Source: Lacicoccus qingdaonensis
Lineage (GTDB): Bacteria > Bacillota > Bacilli > Staphylococcales > Salinicoccaceae
Length of the DNA stretch: 64,000 bases
Reading direction: 5' to 3'
NCBI RefSeq assembly: GCF_900101075.1
Contig: NZ_FNFY01000004.1
Location: 1-64,000 of the forward strand
Below the pieces are notes generated by a model. The model ran no database searches. It saw only the letters and a list, made by a program, of their open reading frames with translations, and had not been told where the DNA came from. Below, piece after piece: positions 18,447 through 27,353 of the stretch; position 1 is the first letter of the stretch, and every line of letters begins with the position of its first letter. The translations under genes were made by a program, and so were the position numbers.

Positions 18447-19460
18447 ATGAATAATGAATATAAACGTGTGGATAAAACGAATACGACCACGCGCAAAAAG
18501 ATGAAGTTGCGAAAAAGAGCATATATACCATTGATTTTGATTATCTTATTGATCATTGCAATTTTATATATATTCCTGTCTTATCAGTCAGGATTGAAAA
18601 CTGCAGAGGAAAATGGTGTTGACCACGAAGAGATGACATTTAACGGAACGGATAACAATGACGGCAAGAAAACGTTTCTTCTGCTCGGTGCGGACAGGGA
18701 GGAGGACGGTGTCACAAGAACGGATGTCATTATGCTCGGCCAGTATGATTACATGAAGAAAGATTTGAAGCTCGCTTCAATCATGAGAGACGTATATGTT
18801 GATATCCCGGGCTATCAGAATTATAAAATAAACTCCGTCTACTCATTGGGCGGTGTCGAACTTCTGAGACAGACACTGGAGACGAATTTCGGCGTCCAGG
18901 CGGAAGATTATATCGTCGTCGATTACCAGGCGTTTGAATCGGTTGTGGATGCGATTGATGACGAGGGCATCATGATTGATGTGGAAAAGGACATGTCAGA
19001 GAAGATTACGACCGAACTGTTTAAAGGCGAACAGCGTCTGGGCGGAGAAGATCTGCTTGAGTACGCCCGTTTCCGTCAGGACTCAGAAGGTGATTTCGGC
19101 CGTGTGAGACGCCAGCAGCAGGTCATCGGGGCGGTCAAGGATGAAATACTGACCGTCGGCGGTGTATTCAATCTGCCGCATGCCATGGGAACCGGCATGG
19201 GCTACGTCAATACGAGCATGAGCGAAGCCGAGCTCTATCGTATGGCCGGTTCCTTCCTGGTCCGCGGTGATAAAGATATTGACTCACTCACATTGCCTGT
19301 CGAAGGGTCATATCAGTTTGTTGATACGTACCACGCCGGCAGTGTCATCGATATTGACTACGATTGGAACAGTGAAGTGCTGCATCAGTTCCTCGATGAT
19401 GAACTGGATGATCCGGAAGCACATGAACCGGAAGCTGACGGCGAAGTGCCGCAGCAATAA
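18447..19460 (+). CDS. LytR-CpsA-Psr (LCP) family cell-wall ligase
   Basis: LCP proteins transfer wall teichoic acid or other anionic polymers from the lipid carrier to peptidoglycan. The product (337 residues) has a basic cytoplasmic N-terminus, one transmembrane helix near residues 24-46, and an extracellular LCP domain starting FLLLGADREEDGVTRTDVIMLG (shown here in family form near residue 73). Conserved arginines follow in SIMRDVYVDIPG, and the RFRQDSEGDFGRVRRQQ motif lies near 212. A short acidic tail ends the protein. Start 18447 is preferred over ATG 18441 because AGGAG ends at 18439, one base before 18441. S. aureus MsrR is a likely counterpart. Confidence 0.9.
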   Translation: MNNEYKRVDKTNTTTRKKMKLRKRAYIPLILIILLIIAILYIFLSYQSGLKTAEENGVDHEEMTFNGTDNNDGKKTFLLLGADREEDGVTRTDVIMLGQYDYMKKDLKLASIMRDVYVDIPGYQNYKINSVYSLGGVELLRQTLETNFGVQAEDYIVVDYQAFESVVDAIDDEGIMIDVEKDMSEKITTELFKGEQRLGGEDLLEYARFRQDSEGDFGRVRRQQQVIGAVKDEILTVGGVFNLPHAMGTGMGYVNTSMSEAELYRMAGSFLVRGDKDIDSLTLPVEGSYQFVDTYHAGSVIDIDYDWNSEVLHQFLDDELDDPEAHEPEADGEVPQQ

Positions 19461-19466
19461 TTATTG

Positions 19467-19490
19467 AAGGCGCCGAAAGGCGTCTTTTTT
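19467..19490 (+). terminator. Terminator after the LCP gene
   Basis: The stem AAGGCGCC/GGCGTCTT carries a GAAA tetraloop and one G-T pair, followed by six T residues. Confidence 0.88.
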
Positions 19491-19528
19491 CATAGTGACC
19501 CGGCGCGGATGATGTGTTATATTTAATA

Positions 19529-19542
19529 CGAACATACGTTCG
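19529..19542. promoter_or_regulatory. LexA (SOS) box upstream of the Y-family polymerase gene
   Basis: CGAACATACGTTCG is an excellent match to the Gram-positive LexA consensus, with perfect CGAAC/GTTCG arms. It sits 15 bases before the start codon, next to the AGAGGTG ribosome site. Confidence 0.9.
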
Positions 19543-19557
19543 TAAAGAGGTGAAGCT

Positions 19558-20820
19558 ATGTATAACTATCATATTTGTCCGCACCGGGATATTTTATGTG
19601 TGGATTTAAAAAGTTTTTTTGCGAGTGTGTCCTGTATTTTGAAAGGACTGGACCCGATGACGACAAAACTCGCGGTCGTCGGTGATACGAAAAGCATCGG
19701 ATCAGTAGTGCTTGCTGCCACACCGGAATTGAAAAAGATCGGCATAAAGACAGGATCGCGCCTTTTTGAAATTCCGAACCGGCGGGATATTTATATCATT
19801 AATCCATCGATGAAAATCTATCTGGATTATTCCGGAAAAATAACTGAAGTGGCACTGAAGTACGTGGCACCTGAAGATTTCCACCAGTATTCCATCGATG
19901 AATTTTTTATGGACGTGACGAAAAGTTATCATCTGTTTGAGAAGTCGCCGTATCTGCTGGCACGGAGAATCAGAAAAGAAATTTATGAAGCGACGAAAAT
20001 CGACAGTGCCATCGGCATTGGAGAAAATATGCTGCTGAGTAAACTGGCTCTGGACTCTGAAGCGAAGAAAATGAGTGACGGCATTGCAGAGTGGCGGTAT
20101 CATGATGTGCCTGAAAAGCTGTGGCCGATTACACCGCTGAGAGATTTTTGGGGAATCAACCGGCGCAGCGAAGTGAAACTTAATCAGCGTGGGATTTTTA
20201 ATATCGGAGATCTGGCGCATTACAACCCGGCGCACCTGAAGCGTGATTTCGGCATCGTCGGCGTCGACTGGCATCTTCATGCCAATGGCATAGATTTCAG
20301 TGTCATACGGGAGAAACACGTCGTCCATTCGCCGTCCATCGCAAAGAGCCAGATACTGATGCGGGATTACGAATTTGAAGACATTTATGTCGTTTTATTT
20401 GAACAGATTGATGAAGTGGCCCACAGGCTGCGGCTTGCGCACCGGCTTGCGAGAACCGTCCAGTTTTCTGTCGGTACTAAAGACGGTGAAGTATTCAGGA
20501 AGCAGTTTACAGTGAAAGAAGGTACCAATAACGAAAACGACATGATGAAAACCGTGTGGCGGCATCTGCTGCAGATGGCGGATACGGAGGCATTGTACCG
20601 GACCATCAGTGTGTCGCTCACCAACTTCATCCCCGACAGCATCAAACAGGTCTCCTTGTTCGAGAACATGGAGAAAGTGCTGAAAGAAGAGGCGCTTGTC
20701 AAAACGATCGATGAACTGAAAGTAAAGTACGGCCAGCTTTCCGTCATGCGCGCCTTAAGCAGGACAGATGCATCCACTCTGAAACTTCGGGAAGGATTGA
20801 TTGCGGGACATAAGAGGTAG
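19558..20820 (+). CDS. umuC: Y-family (UmuC/DinB-type) DNA polymerase
   Basis: This translesion polymerase copies damaged DNA with low fidelity. The 420-residue product has the Y-family metal-site motifs: CVDLKSFFASV near residue 15 (Asp, with the FF of the steric gate region) and YSIDEFFMDV near 107, with the Asp-Glu pair. Helix-hairpin-helix elements lie near 190-235 and a little-finger domain near 265-370. The C-terminal tail contains KQVSLFENM, a likely beta-clamp binding peptide (QVSLF). The perfect LexA box upstream indicates SOS induction, as for the S. aureus umuC homologue. Confidence 0.93.
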   Translation: MYNYHICPHRDILCVDLKSFFASVSCILKGLDPMTTKLAVVGDTKSIGSVVLAATPELKKIGIKTGSRLFEIPNRRDIYIINPSMKIYLDYSGKITEVALKYVAPEDFHQYSIDEFFMDVTKSYHLFEKSPYLLARRIRKEIYEATKIDSAIGIGENMLLSKLALDSEAKKMSDGIAEWRYHDVPEKLWPITPLRDFWGINRRSEVKLNQRGIFNIGDLAHYNPAHLKRDFGIVGVDWHLHANGIDFSVIREKHVVHSPSIAKSQILMRDYEFEDIYVVLFEQIDEVAHRLRLAHRLARTVQFSVGTKDGEVFRKQFTVKEGTNNENDMMKTVWRHLLQMADTEALYRTISVSLTNFIPDSIKQVSLFENMEKVLKEEALVKTIDELKVKYGQLSVMRALSRTDASTLKLREGLIAGHKR

Positions 20821-21128
20821 ATTGGTGTATGGTGCAGCGGCGAGTACATCCGTTTGAAATGGCGACGTGCTCGTAATTCGGCCGTCGAAAACAATCAAGT
20901 CTGTTGAAATTCTGGATATGCTCGTAATAAGTACATAAAATCCGAGTCTATTGGGATGAATTTATAATGTACTCGGATTCTGTCCTGTCAAAACGAGCAT
21001 GACCATCTTAAGTAGACTATATGCCTGGAAAATCCATTAAAAAACAATCAGAAGAGGTAGGTCAACAGTTCACATCTGGTGTGTATATGGTAGGATAAAA
21101 ACATCTAAAAAAACGGGAGGAACAATAT
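20821..21128. repeat. Gene-free spacer with degenerate tandem repeats and an inverted repeat
   Basis: No reading frame was recognised in this stretch. The element TGCTCGTAAT occurs at 20868-20877 and 20919-20928 (period 51), and ACGAGCA is its inverted partial copy at 20993-20999. Bases before each copy are also related (GTTTGAAAT and GTTGAAAT). AATCCGAGT (20939-20947) and ACTCGGATT (20971-20979) form an inverted repeat with a 23-base loop. The pattern suggests three diverged copies of a roughly 50-base intergenic repeat. The last 80 bases hold the promoter and AACGGGAGG ribosome site for the next gene. Confidence 0.5.
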
Positions 21129-21566
21129 ATGAGCACCCCGATCATAAAAGAACTGCACACGGCAGAGGAAATACAACAAGGATTTCCGGTGATGAGACAG
21201 CTGAGGACGCATCTGGATGAAGAGGCCTATATGGATCTCGTGCTCGAAGCGCAGGCACAGGACCGTTATAAACTTTTTGCGCTCGTCGAGGATGATGAGA
21301 TTGTGGCCGTCACCGGATTCAAACCGATGATCACTTTGTATTACGGCAGATTTGTCTGGGTGTGCGATCTGGTCACCGACAGTGTCAGCCGTTCAAAAGG
21401 CTACGGCAAAACACTGCTTGAGTTTGTCCATGAATGGACTGAGAAAAACGGCTATGACAGTGTGGCGCTGTCGTCCGGTCTCGAGAAAACCGAAGCCCAC
21501 CGTTTTTACGAGGATAAAATGGATTATGACAAAGTCAGCTACGTTTTTAAAAATTCATTGAAATAA
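21129..21566 (+). CDS. GNAT family N-acetyltransferase
   Basis: This 145-residue protein has the GNAT acetyl-CoA binding pattern. The strand [25 protein letters not shown] (given here as the region of residues 76-100) contains the R/Q-x-x-G-x-G/A loop as RSKGYGK. It is followed by [22 protein letters not shown], the usual strand-helix before the C-terminal strand. The acceptor substrate cannot be inferred. It is 28 bases upstream of a second GNAT gene, likely an operon. Confidence 0.88.
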   Translation: MSTPIIKELHTAEEIQQGFPVMRQLRTHLDEEAYMDLVLEAQAQDRYKLFALVEDDEIVAVTGFKPMITLYYGRFVWVCDLVTDSVSRSKGYGKTLLEFVHEWTEKNGYDSVALSSGLEKTEAHRFYEDKMDYDKVSYVFKNSLK

Positions 21567-21594
21567 AAACCGGAATAGATGAAAAGAGGATTAT

Positions 21595-22134
21595 ATGTAT
21601 CGTGATGAAGGGCTGGTGATCCGGCCGATTGAAGAAGATGATTTATATGATGTCTGGGCACTGATTTTTAAAGAGGAAGCGCCCGAATGGAAAAAGTGGG
21701 ATGCGCCGTATTATCCCCATTCTGCGTTGACATATGAAGATTTTTTAAGAGGTTCCGCCCCGTGGGTCAATAAGGACAACCGGTGGCTCGTTGAAGTGGG
21801 CGGTGTCGTTGTCGGCACCGTATCCTATTATTGGGAAGATAAGTCATCCAACTGGCTCGAGATCGGCATCGTCTTGTATCAGCCGGAAAATTGGAGCCGT
21901 GGTCTCGGCACGCGGACATTGAAAATGTGGATCGATCATTTATTCAACACGCTGCCTCTGGTCCGTGTCGGTTTGACAACCTGGTCCGGAAATCAACGGA
22001 TGATCCGGGTCGCAGAAAAACTCGGTATGCAGATGGAAGCGAGAATCCGGAAAGTCCGCTATTACGACGAGCACTATTATGATTCCATCAGAATGGGTAT
22101 TCTGCGTGAAGAGTGGACCGGTGAAAGTGAATAG
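21595..22134 (+). CDS. GNAT family N-acetyltransferase (RimJ/RimL-like)
   Basis: This 179-residue GNAT protein resembles the RimJ/RimL branch. It opens GLVIRPIEEDDLYDVWALIF and has the acetyl-CoA loop SRGLGTRTLKMW near residues 99-110. The late motif VGLTTWSGNQRMIRVAEKLGMQMEARIRK (residues 121-150) is typical of ribosomal or amino acid acetyltransferases, where NxRxxRxxEKxGF is conserved. The substrate is unknown. The ribosome site AAGAGG precedes the ATG, and the gene is probably cotranscribed with the upstream GNAT. Confidence 0.88.
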   Translation: MYRDEGLVIRPIEEDDLYDVWALIFKEEAPEWKKWDAPYYPHSALTYEDFLRGSAPWVNKDNRWLVEVGGVVVGTVSYYWEDKSSNWLEIGIVLYQPENWSRGLGTRTLKMWIDHLFNTLPLVRVGLTTWSGNQRMIRVAEKLGMQMEARIRKVRYYDEHYYDSIRMGILREEWTGESE

Positions 22135-22228
22135 TTGCAGGGTGTGCAGCAAAAACATGTAAATGACAGGCGGCTCTGAATGATTCATGCAACCGTCTCA
22201 AAAATTAAAAGTGATTCGAACCGTCGGA

Positions 22229-22576
22229 CTATCCAATCACCTCTTTGAAACCCCACAGGAACATCAGGCCGTTTGCGACACCTAACACGAGTGATATCAT
22301 TGTGCCGACAAGCACATACTCGCTCTCTTTTTTGACAGTTTCATTGGATTTATCGCCGGAAAATCTTAGTATGGATTTTGCAGCAATAATCAGCCCGAGT
22401 GCCGTATATTGATTCAAAACAACGAAGACGATGATGATCAGACGTTCTGAATAACCGATGGTCATGCCGATATAATCTGTTTCGGGATTCTTCTCCCCGG
22501 ATAAGAATTCGAGAAACAGCTTGATCAGAAGTCCGCTAAAAATATAAAAGAGAATGCCTAGAGCAATGATCCACAT
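22229..22576 (-). CDS. Small membrane protein, DUF3307 C-terminal-like
   Basis: The 115-residue protein has three or four hydrophobic segments. The stretch GYSERLIIIVFVVLNQYTALGLIIAAKSILRF (residues 40-72) resembles the C-terminal half of DUF3307 membrane proteins. The usual N-terminal half is missing, so this is either a short family form or an old truncation. Its ATG overlaps the stop of the SatD-like gene by one base (TAATG), so the two are translationally coupled. SatD and DUF3307 genes are often adjacent, and their function is unknown. Confidence 0.7.
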   Translation of the reverse strand: MWIIALGILFYIFSGLLIKLFLEFLSGEKNPETDYIGMTIGYSERLIIIVFVVLNQYTALGLIIAAKSILRFSGDKSNETVKKESEYVLVGTMISLVLGVANGLMFLWGFKEVIG

Positions 22577-23238
22577 TATCTGTCACCTGACTTTCTGAAA
22601 GATTGGATGACTTTATTCTGCAGTTCAGTAAGATCGACTTCATCTTTATAGCATGATTCCAAAAAATTCAGAATGACTTCAAGCTGGCGGCCTCTCGATT
22701 TCTGGAAATGGGCGGATATGGTCGAATGGCTTTTGTTTAAAGAGGCTGCGATTTCCTTTTGTGTCATATTTGACATTTTCATGAGCAGGACTTCGCGCTG
22801 CAATCCAGTTAAATTGTTTAAAATATCCGTTACATACATGAGTGCAACGTCGATTGAACAGTCGATATCGACGCCGGCGAAATCCTGAATGGCTGATTTC
22901 TTAACGTTATCCAGTGCGATCCTTGTCTCCTTGATTCCGGCATCGGTCCATTCTTCCGGGTCTGTTTCAGGGAACTTCTCATCAATTGTATGAAAGCTGC
23001 ACTTCAAAGGAAAGCTGTTTTCCCGCCACAATAATTTGGCATAAAATGCGATAAATAGGGTATAGTGAGGTTTAGAGGAAATGATGAATAGTTCATCCCC
23101 CATCCGGTAATTTACGTAAGACTTTTCCTGGTGAGAGAGCCATCCGGAAATTTCTTTTTCAAGCCATTTTATCTCTTTTGACAAATCTTGAGTGGCTTTA
23201 GTGCTTCCGCTGACGTCCATTATTAATAAAGATATCAT
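22576..23238 (-). CDS. SatD-like protein with C-terminal helix-turn-helix
   Basis: The 220-residue product begins MISLLIMDVSGSTKATQDL, similar to the SatD family start, and has an alpha/beta region to about residue 120. Residues 138-185 look like a LuxR or sigma region 4 type helix-turn-helix: LTGLQREVLLMKMSN, then MTQKEIAASLNKSHSTISAHF. The protein is therefore probably a DNA-binding regulator. GGGAGTG precedes the ATG. The gene is divergent from femA across a spacer that holds two matching dyads, an obvious candidate binding site. Confidence 0.7.
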   Translation of the reverse strand: MISLLIMDVSGSTKATQDLSKEIKWLEKEISGWLSHQEKSYVNYRMGDELFIISSKPHYTLFIAFYAKLLWRENSFPLKCSFHTIDEKFPETDPEEWTDAGIKETRIALDNVKKSAIQDFAGVDIDCSIDVALMYVTDILNNLTGLQREVLLMKMSNMTQKEIAASLNKSHSTISAHFQKSRGRQLEVILNFLESCYKDEVDLTELQNKVIQSFRKSGDR

Positions 23239-23296
23239 CGCTCATCACTCCCTGTGTTTAATGATATAATATATAAGGTATGTCTATTATACTTAA

Positions 23297-23344
23297 ATTC
23301 GTTCAATTAAGCGAATAGTTTATAATTCGTTCGAACAGACGAAT
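23297..23344. promoter_or_regulatory. Two direct copies of an ATTCG-N10-CGAAT dyad in the satD-like/femA spacer
   Basis: Copy 1 is 23297-23316 and copy 2 is 23325-23344; both are 20 bases with 28 bases from start to start. Copy 1 is palindromic at 16 of 20 positions. A further CGAAT half site is at 23356-23360. On the minus strand a TATAAT box for the SatD-like gene lies just beyond copy 1, with no good -35 sequence, so copy 1 covers its -35/spacer region. This looks like a paired operator. Confidence 0.6.
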
Positions 23345-23427
23345 TCAATGAAAAGGCGAATAAAGATGAAATTTATAATGAATTTTGTTAATATACTAAA
23401 GTGAAAAATGTGAACAGGAGTGCCGAA

Positions 23428-24687
23428 ATGGAATTTACAGAGTTATCAATTGAGGAGTTTAATCACTTCACACGCAACAACTTCAGCCACTTTACCCAGA
23501 CGGAGGAGAACTACCGGCTGAAGACAGATGGCGGGACGGAAACATATCTGGTCGGTGTTAAACATGAAGACGCAGTCCGTGCGGCATGTTTAGTGACATT
23601 GACCCCTGTAATGAAAGTGATGAAATATGCTTATACAAACCGCGGTCCTGTGATGGACTACAGCGACAAGAGGGTGTTTGACACTTTCTTTACCGGTCTG
23701 AAACAGTTTTTAAAAACTAAAAATGTACTGCACCTCAGAGTCGATCCATATGAAGTCATCAATGAACGCAATCATGAAGGTGAAATAACAAAAGATATGG
23801 GTAACAGATATATATTTGAATATTTCAAGTCACATGGTTTCCGTCACGATGGTTTTACAACAGGATTCGACCCTGTCATCCAGATCCGCTGGCATTCGGT
23901 ATTGGACCTTTCCAATAAAACACCGGACGATGTACTGAATGATATGGACAGTCTGAGAAAGAGGAATATAAAAAAAGCTGAAAAGCACGGTCTCGGTATA
24001 AAGTTTCTGGATCTGGAAGATATCGATGTCTTCCGTAAATTTATGAAAGACACTTCCGAGATGAAAGAATTCGTCGACAGGGATGATGAGTATTACATCA
24101 GCCGTAAAAAGTATTTCAAGGATAATGTGCTGATTCCGCTCGTATATGTGGACCTTGAAAGCTACAATGAAACGACTCAGAAAGATATCGACAAGCTTAA
24201 GAAAAATATTGAAAAAGCACAGAATGCAGTTGAGAAGGACCCTTCAAATGAAAAGCAGCAGAAGAAGATTGTCAATTTGAGCGAGCAGCTTTCAAACATT
24301 GAAGACAAACTAGAAGAAGGTAAAGAACTGCTTGAAAAACACGGGAAGGAACTGCCGGTCGCAAGTTCATATTATTTTGTGACACCGCATGAGGTCGTCT
24401 ATCTCGCGGGAGGCAGCGACAACGATTTCCGTCATTTTGCAGGCAGTTATCTGATCCAGTGGAAAATGATCAATTATGCAATCGAAAACAATATTGATAT
24501 ATACAATTTCTACGGTATCAGCGGTGACTTTACACCGGATGCAGAGGACGCAGGAGTAGTCCAGTTCAAAAAAGGCTTCAATGCGAAAGTGAATGAGTAT
24601 ATCGGCGATTTCATACAGCCGATCAACAAACCGGCATATCTTCTGTATCAGTCCATGAATAAAGTGCGTCAGAAATTAGGAAGGTAG
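23428..24687 (+). CDS. femA: FemA-type aminoacyltransferase (peptidoglycan interpeptide bridge)
   Basis: FemA adds glycines 2 and 3 to the interpeptide bridge on lipid II in S. aureus, using aminoacyl-tRNA; the bridge in this organism may use other residues. The 419-residue protein has the two GNAT-like subdomains of FemABX, with a coiled-coil arm near residues 245-305 (KDIDKLKKNIEKAQNAVEK onward). Family motifs are YTNRGPVMDYSD (near 74), MDSLRKRNIKKAEKHG (near 181), and NFYGISGDFTPDAEDAGVVQFKKGFNA (near 368-394). The start at 23428 follows AGGAG and matches the conserved N-terminus. It is first of three tandem fem genes. Confidence 0.93.
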   Translation: MEFTELSIEEFNHFTRNNFSHFTQTEENYRLKTDGGTETYLVGVKHEDAVRAACLVTLTPVMKVMKYAYTNRGPVMDYSDKRVFDTFFTGLKQFLKTKNVLHLRVDPYEVINERNHEGEITKDMGNRYIFEYFKSHGFRHDGFTTGFDPVIQIRWHSVLDLSNKTPDDVLNDMDSLRKRNIKKAEKHGLGIKFLDLEDIDVFRKFMKDTSEMKEFVDRDDEYYISRKKYFKDNVLIPLVYVDLESYNETTQKDIDKLKKNIEKAQNAVEKDPSNEKQQKKIVNLSEQLSNIEDKLEEGKELLEKHGKELPVASSYYFVTPHEVVYLAGGSDNDFRHFAGSYLIQWKMINYAIENNIDIYNFYGISGDFTPDAEDAGVVQFKKGFNAKVNEYIGDFIQPINKPAYLLYQSMNKVRQKLGR

Positions 24688-24694
24688 GATGAAG

Positions 24695-25966
24695 ATGATT
24701 TTTACGGAATTAACTGATTTGGAATATCAAAATTACATCGAAAAAGGGGAGGAATCCGCCTTTTTCCAAATGATAGAAAATAAAGCGAACCGTGAGCTTG
24801 AAGATGACCAGTCCGTCCGCCTTCTCGGCGTCAAGGATGCTTCGGGCGAAGTGGTTGCAGCAAGTCTTTTCAGTCTGAAATCAACAGGTCTCGGCCAGTA
24901 TTTCTACTATTCCAACCGCGGACCTGTAATGGATTATCATGACCATGAGCTTGTGCGGTTTTATTTTCAGGAACTGTCCAGGTATTTGAAAAACAATAAC
25001 TGTTCATACGTAAAGGTCGATCCAAACTGGATTTATAAAAAATATGATAAAGATGTCAATGAAAAAATGGATTACCCGGTGCAGGATGAACTGATCCGTA
25101 TCATGGAAAAAGAAGGCTATGTGCACCAGGGCTTTACAAGAGGCTATTCAAAAACTTCCCAGGCGCGCTGGATGAGCGTGCTTGATGTGGGCGGTTATGA
25201 TGATGTGAATGCGCTCGTTAAGACATTTGATTCACAACGTAAAAGAAATATAAAAAAAGCGCAGAAATTCGGCGTTAAAGTGAGATTTTTAGAAGTCGAC
25301 GAGATGGATAAATTCATGAAATTATATTTGGCGACTTCAGAACGCCAGGGTTTCTTCACACATCCGGATCCGCTCAAATATTTCACTTATTTCAAAATGG
25401 CTTACGGAGACAAACTGTTGGTGCCGCTGGCCTATATAGAGCTGGATGAGTATATCGGTAATCTGACGAAAGAGAACGAAGATCTTAAAAAACGCCATGC
25501 GCAGCAGGATAAGAAAGAGAACAAGAATGATAAGACGATAAATAAGATCAAAGAGATGGAAAAGCAGATCAACAAAATTGAAGAGGATCTGAAAGAAGCA
25601 CGGGAGATTCAGGAAGTCGAAGGAAATACGCTCGATCTCGCAGCGGGCATTTATTTTGAAACACCTTATGAACTTGTTTACAACTCTGGTGCAAGCACGA
25701 GTAAGTATCCTCAATTCGTCGGTCCTTACATGATGCACCTTGAAATGATGAAATACTGTATCGATAATAATATAGACCGCTATAATTTCTATGGCGTCAG
25801 CGGTGATTTTTCAGAAGACGGTGAGGACTACGGCGTCTACAGGTTCAAGCGCGGATTCAATGCGGAAATTGAAGAGCTGGTCGGCGATTTCGTCAAAGTC
25901 ATCAAACCGGTGCCTTACAATGTTTATAAAGTGAAAGCTAAGTTAAACCAGATGATTTCAAAGTAA
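24695..25966 (+). CDS. femB: FemB-type aminoacyltransferase (peptidoglycan interpeptide bridge)
   Basis: FemB acts after FemA on the bridge (glycines 4 and 5 in S. aureus). The 423-residue product carries the FemABX signature set: YYSNRGPVMDYHDHEL (near 71), DSQRKRNIKKAQKFGVKVRFLE (near 178), a charged coiled-coil arm (about 255-300), and NFYGVSGDFSEDGEDYGVYRFKRGFNA near 367. The conserved start MIFTEL aligns with 24695, although ATG 24689 is also in frame. It follows femA by a few bases, so translation is probably coupled. Confidence 0.92.
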   Translation: MIFTELTDLEYQNYIEKGEESAFFQMIENKANRELEDDQSVRLLGVKDASGEVVAASLFSLKSTGLGQYFYYSNRGPVMDYHDHELVRFYFQELSRYLKNNNCSYVKVDPNWIYKKYDKDVNEKMDYPVQDELIRIMEKEGYVHQGFTRGYSKTSQARWMSVLDVGGYDDVNALVKTFDSQRKRNIKKAQKFGVKVRFLEVDEMDKFMKLYLATSERQGFFTHPDPLKYFTYFKMAYGDKLLVPLAYIELDEYIGNLTKENEDLKKRHAQQDKKENKNDKTINKIKEMEKQINKIEEDLKEAREIQEVEGNTLDLAAGIYFETPYELVYNSGASTSKYPQFVGPYMMHLEMMKYCIDNNIDRYNFYGVSGDFSEDGEDYGVYRFKRGFNAEIEELVGDFVKVIKPVPYNVYKVKAKLNQMISK

Positions 25967-25990
25967 TGATAAAGGAAGGTTGAACTAAAA

Positions 25991-27235
25991 ATGCATACAG
26001 CCAAGATAAATGGAGAGACATTTAAACGGTTCATCGATGACTATGACAGTTATATGCATTATCTTCATGACAATTTGTACTATGACTATATATCCGGTCT
26101 GTATGAAACACATCTGATCGGCCTGTTCGAAGAAGATGAGCTGATTGGTGTTTCCATGCTGAGTGCTACATCCGTCCTGAAAAGGTACAGGCTGTTTACA
26201 TCCCATACGGGACCGTTGATCAAAGACTTCAACAATGAGCGTCTGGCATTCTTTTTATCTGAAATCGACAAGTACGTTCGGAAAAATGGTGCATTGCAGC
26301 TGATCCATTCCCCGTATCATATTTATCAGATGCACGATAAAGACGGAAACGTGATTGAAGATGAAAAGAACAACCCGGATATTATCAATATATATGAGGA
26401 GCTCGGTTATAGGCACCACGGTTTCACAAAAGAACTGATTACAGAAGAGCTGCTCAGATACCAGGGTGTACTGGATATTACACCGGGCGAAAAAGAACTG
26501 ATGAAAAATATGGAATCCACGACAAGGTATAATACGAAACAGGCGGAGATCATGCCGGTCAAATTGAGGTATCTTGAAGAAGATGAATATGACTTGTTCA
26601 TCGACATCTACAAGAAGACCGAGGAACGGATTGGCTTTGATCCGGTGCCGTCCGATAAAATAAAAAACCTGCTGACAACACTTAAGGACAAGATGTATCT
26701 GGTCATGACGTATGTCAACGTGGATGAATATCTGGACCAGCTTTCAGCAGAACGTGATGAACTTTCAGATGAAAAAAATCACATACTTGAAAAAGAAAAA
26801 GAGGGCACAGCAACTAAAGGCCAGAAGAAGAAACTGGACCAGATTGAACAGCAGTTAAACAGTAAACATTCCAGAATTGAAAAGATTGAAGGCTATAAGG
26901 CTGATTTTGGTACAGATTTAAACTTAGCTGCAGGTATGTATTATTATAATAACCATGAGATGGTTTATCTGTTCAGCGGCAGTTATCCCGAGCTGTCATT
27001 TTTCAAAGGTACAAACTATGCGACATGGGAAATGATTAAAAAAGCAAAAGAACTTGGACTTGAACGCTTTAATTTCTTCGGTCTGACAGGCAATTTCACT
27101 GAAGATGCCAAAGACTACGGTGTTTACAAGTTTAAAAAAGGATATAATATCGAAATTGAAGAGCTGCCGGGAACATTCGATAAAGTGTTCAATAAACTGA
27201 TCTTCAGGCTGGCAAGAAAACTGAATAAAATATAG
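25991..27235 (+). CDS. Third, divergent FemABX-family protein
   Basis: This 414-residue FemABX protein is the third in the row, with AGGAAGG before the ATG. It keeps the late signature NFFGLTGNFTEDAKDYGVYKFKKGYN (from about residue 360) and the coiled-coil arm (about 245-300). Two motifs conserved in its neighbours are altered: RGPVMDY has become HTGPLIKDF, and RKRNIKKA has become TRYNTKQAE. It could add a further bridge residue, act on a different acceptor, or be an FmhA-like or immunity-type paralogue. It does not look like FemX (FmhB). Confidence 0.85.
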   Translation: MHTAKINGETFKRFIDDYDSYMHYLHDNLYYDYISGLYETHLIGLFEEDELIGVSMLSATSVLKRYRLFTSHTGPLIKDFNNERLAFFLSEIDKYVRKNGALQLIHSPYHIYQMHDKDGNVIEDEKNNPDIINIYEELGYRHHGFTKELITEELLRYQGVLDITPGEKELMKNMESTTRYNTKQAEIMPVKLRYLEEDEYDLFIDIYKKTEERIGFDPVPSDKIKNLLTTLKDKMYLVMTYVNVDEYLDQLSAERDELSDEKNHILEKEKEGTATKGQKKKLDQIEQQLNSKHSRIEKIEGYKADFGTDLNLAAGMYYYNNHEMVYLFSGSYPELSFFKGTNYATWEMIKKAKELGLERFNFFGLTGNFTEDAKDYGVYKFKKGYNIEIEELPGTFDKVFNKLIFRLARKLNKI

Positions 27236-27242
27236 CATCCAG

Positions 27243-27275
27243 AGGGGAGGAAAGTGATGACTTTTCTCCCTTGTT
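27243..27275 (+). terminator. Probable terminator after the fem cluster
   Basis: GGGAGGAAAGT and ACTTTTCTCCC form an imperfect hairpin around GATG, followed by a weak T-containing tail. Confidence 0.6.
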
Positions 27276-27353
27276 CAATTCTCTGCTTTTAAAAAATACC
27301 TGATTATGGTAAAAAGTGACTAGAGGTATTATAAGCAGGGGGGGATATTATTC

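Noticed and set aside
23297-23344. CRISPR-like or LexA-like reading of the two dyads
   Set aside because: Only two 20-bp units with unrelated 8-base gap, so not CRISPR. The CGAAC half in copy 2 is not followed by GTTYN at LexA spacing.
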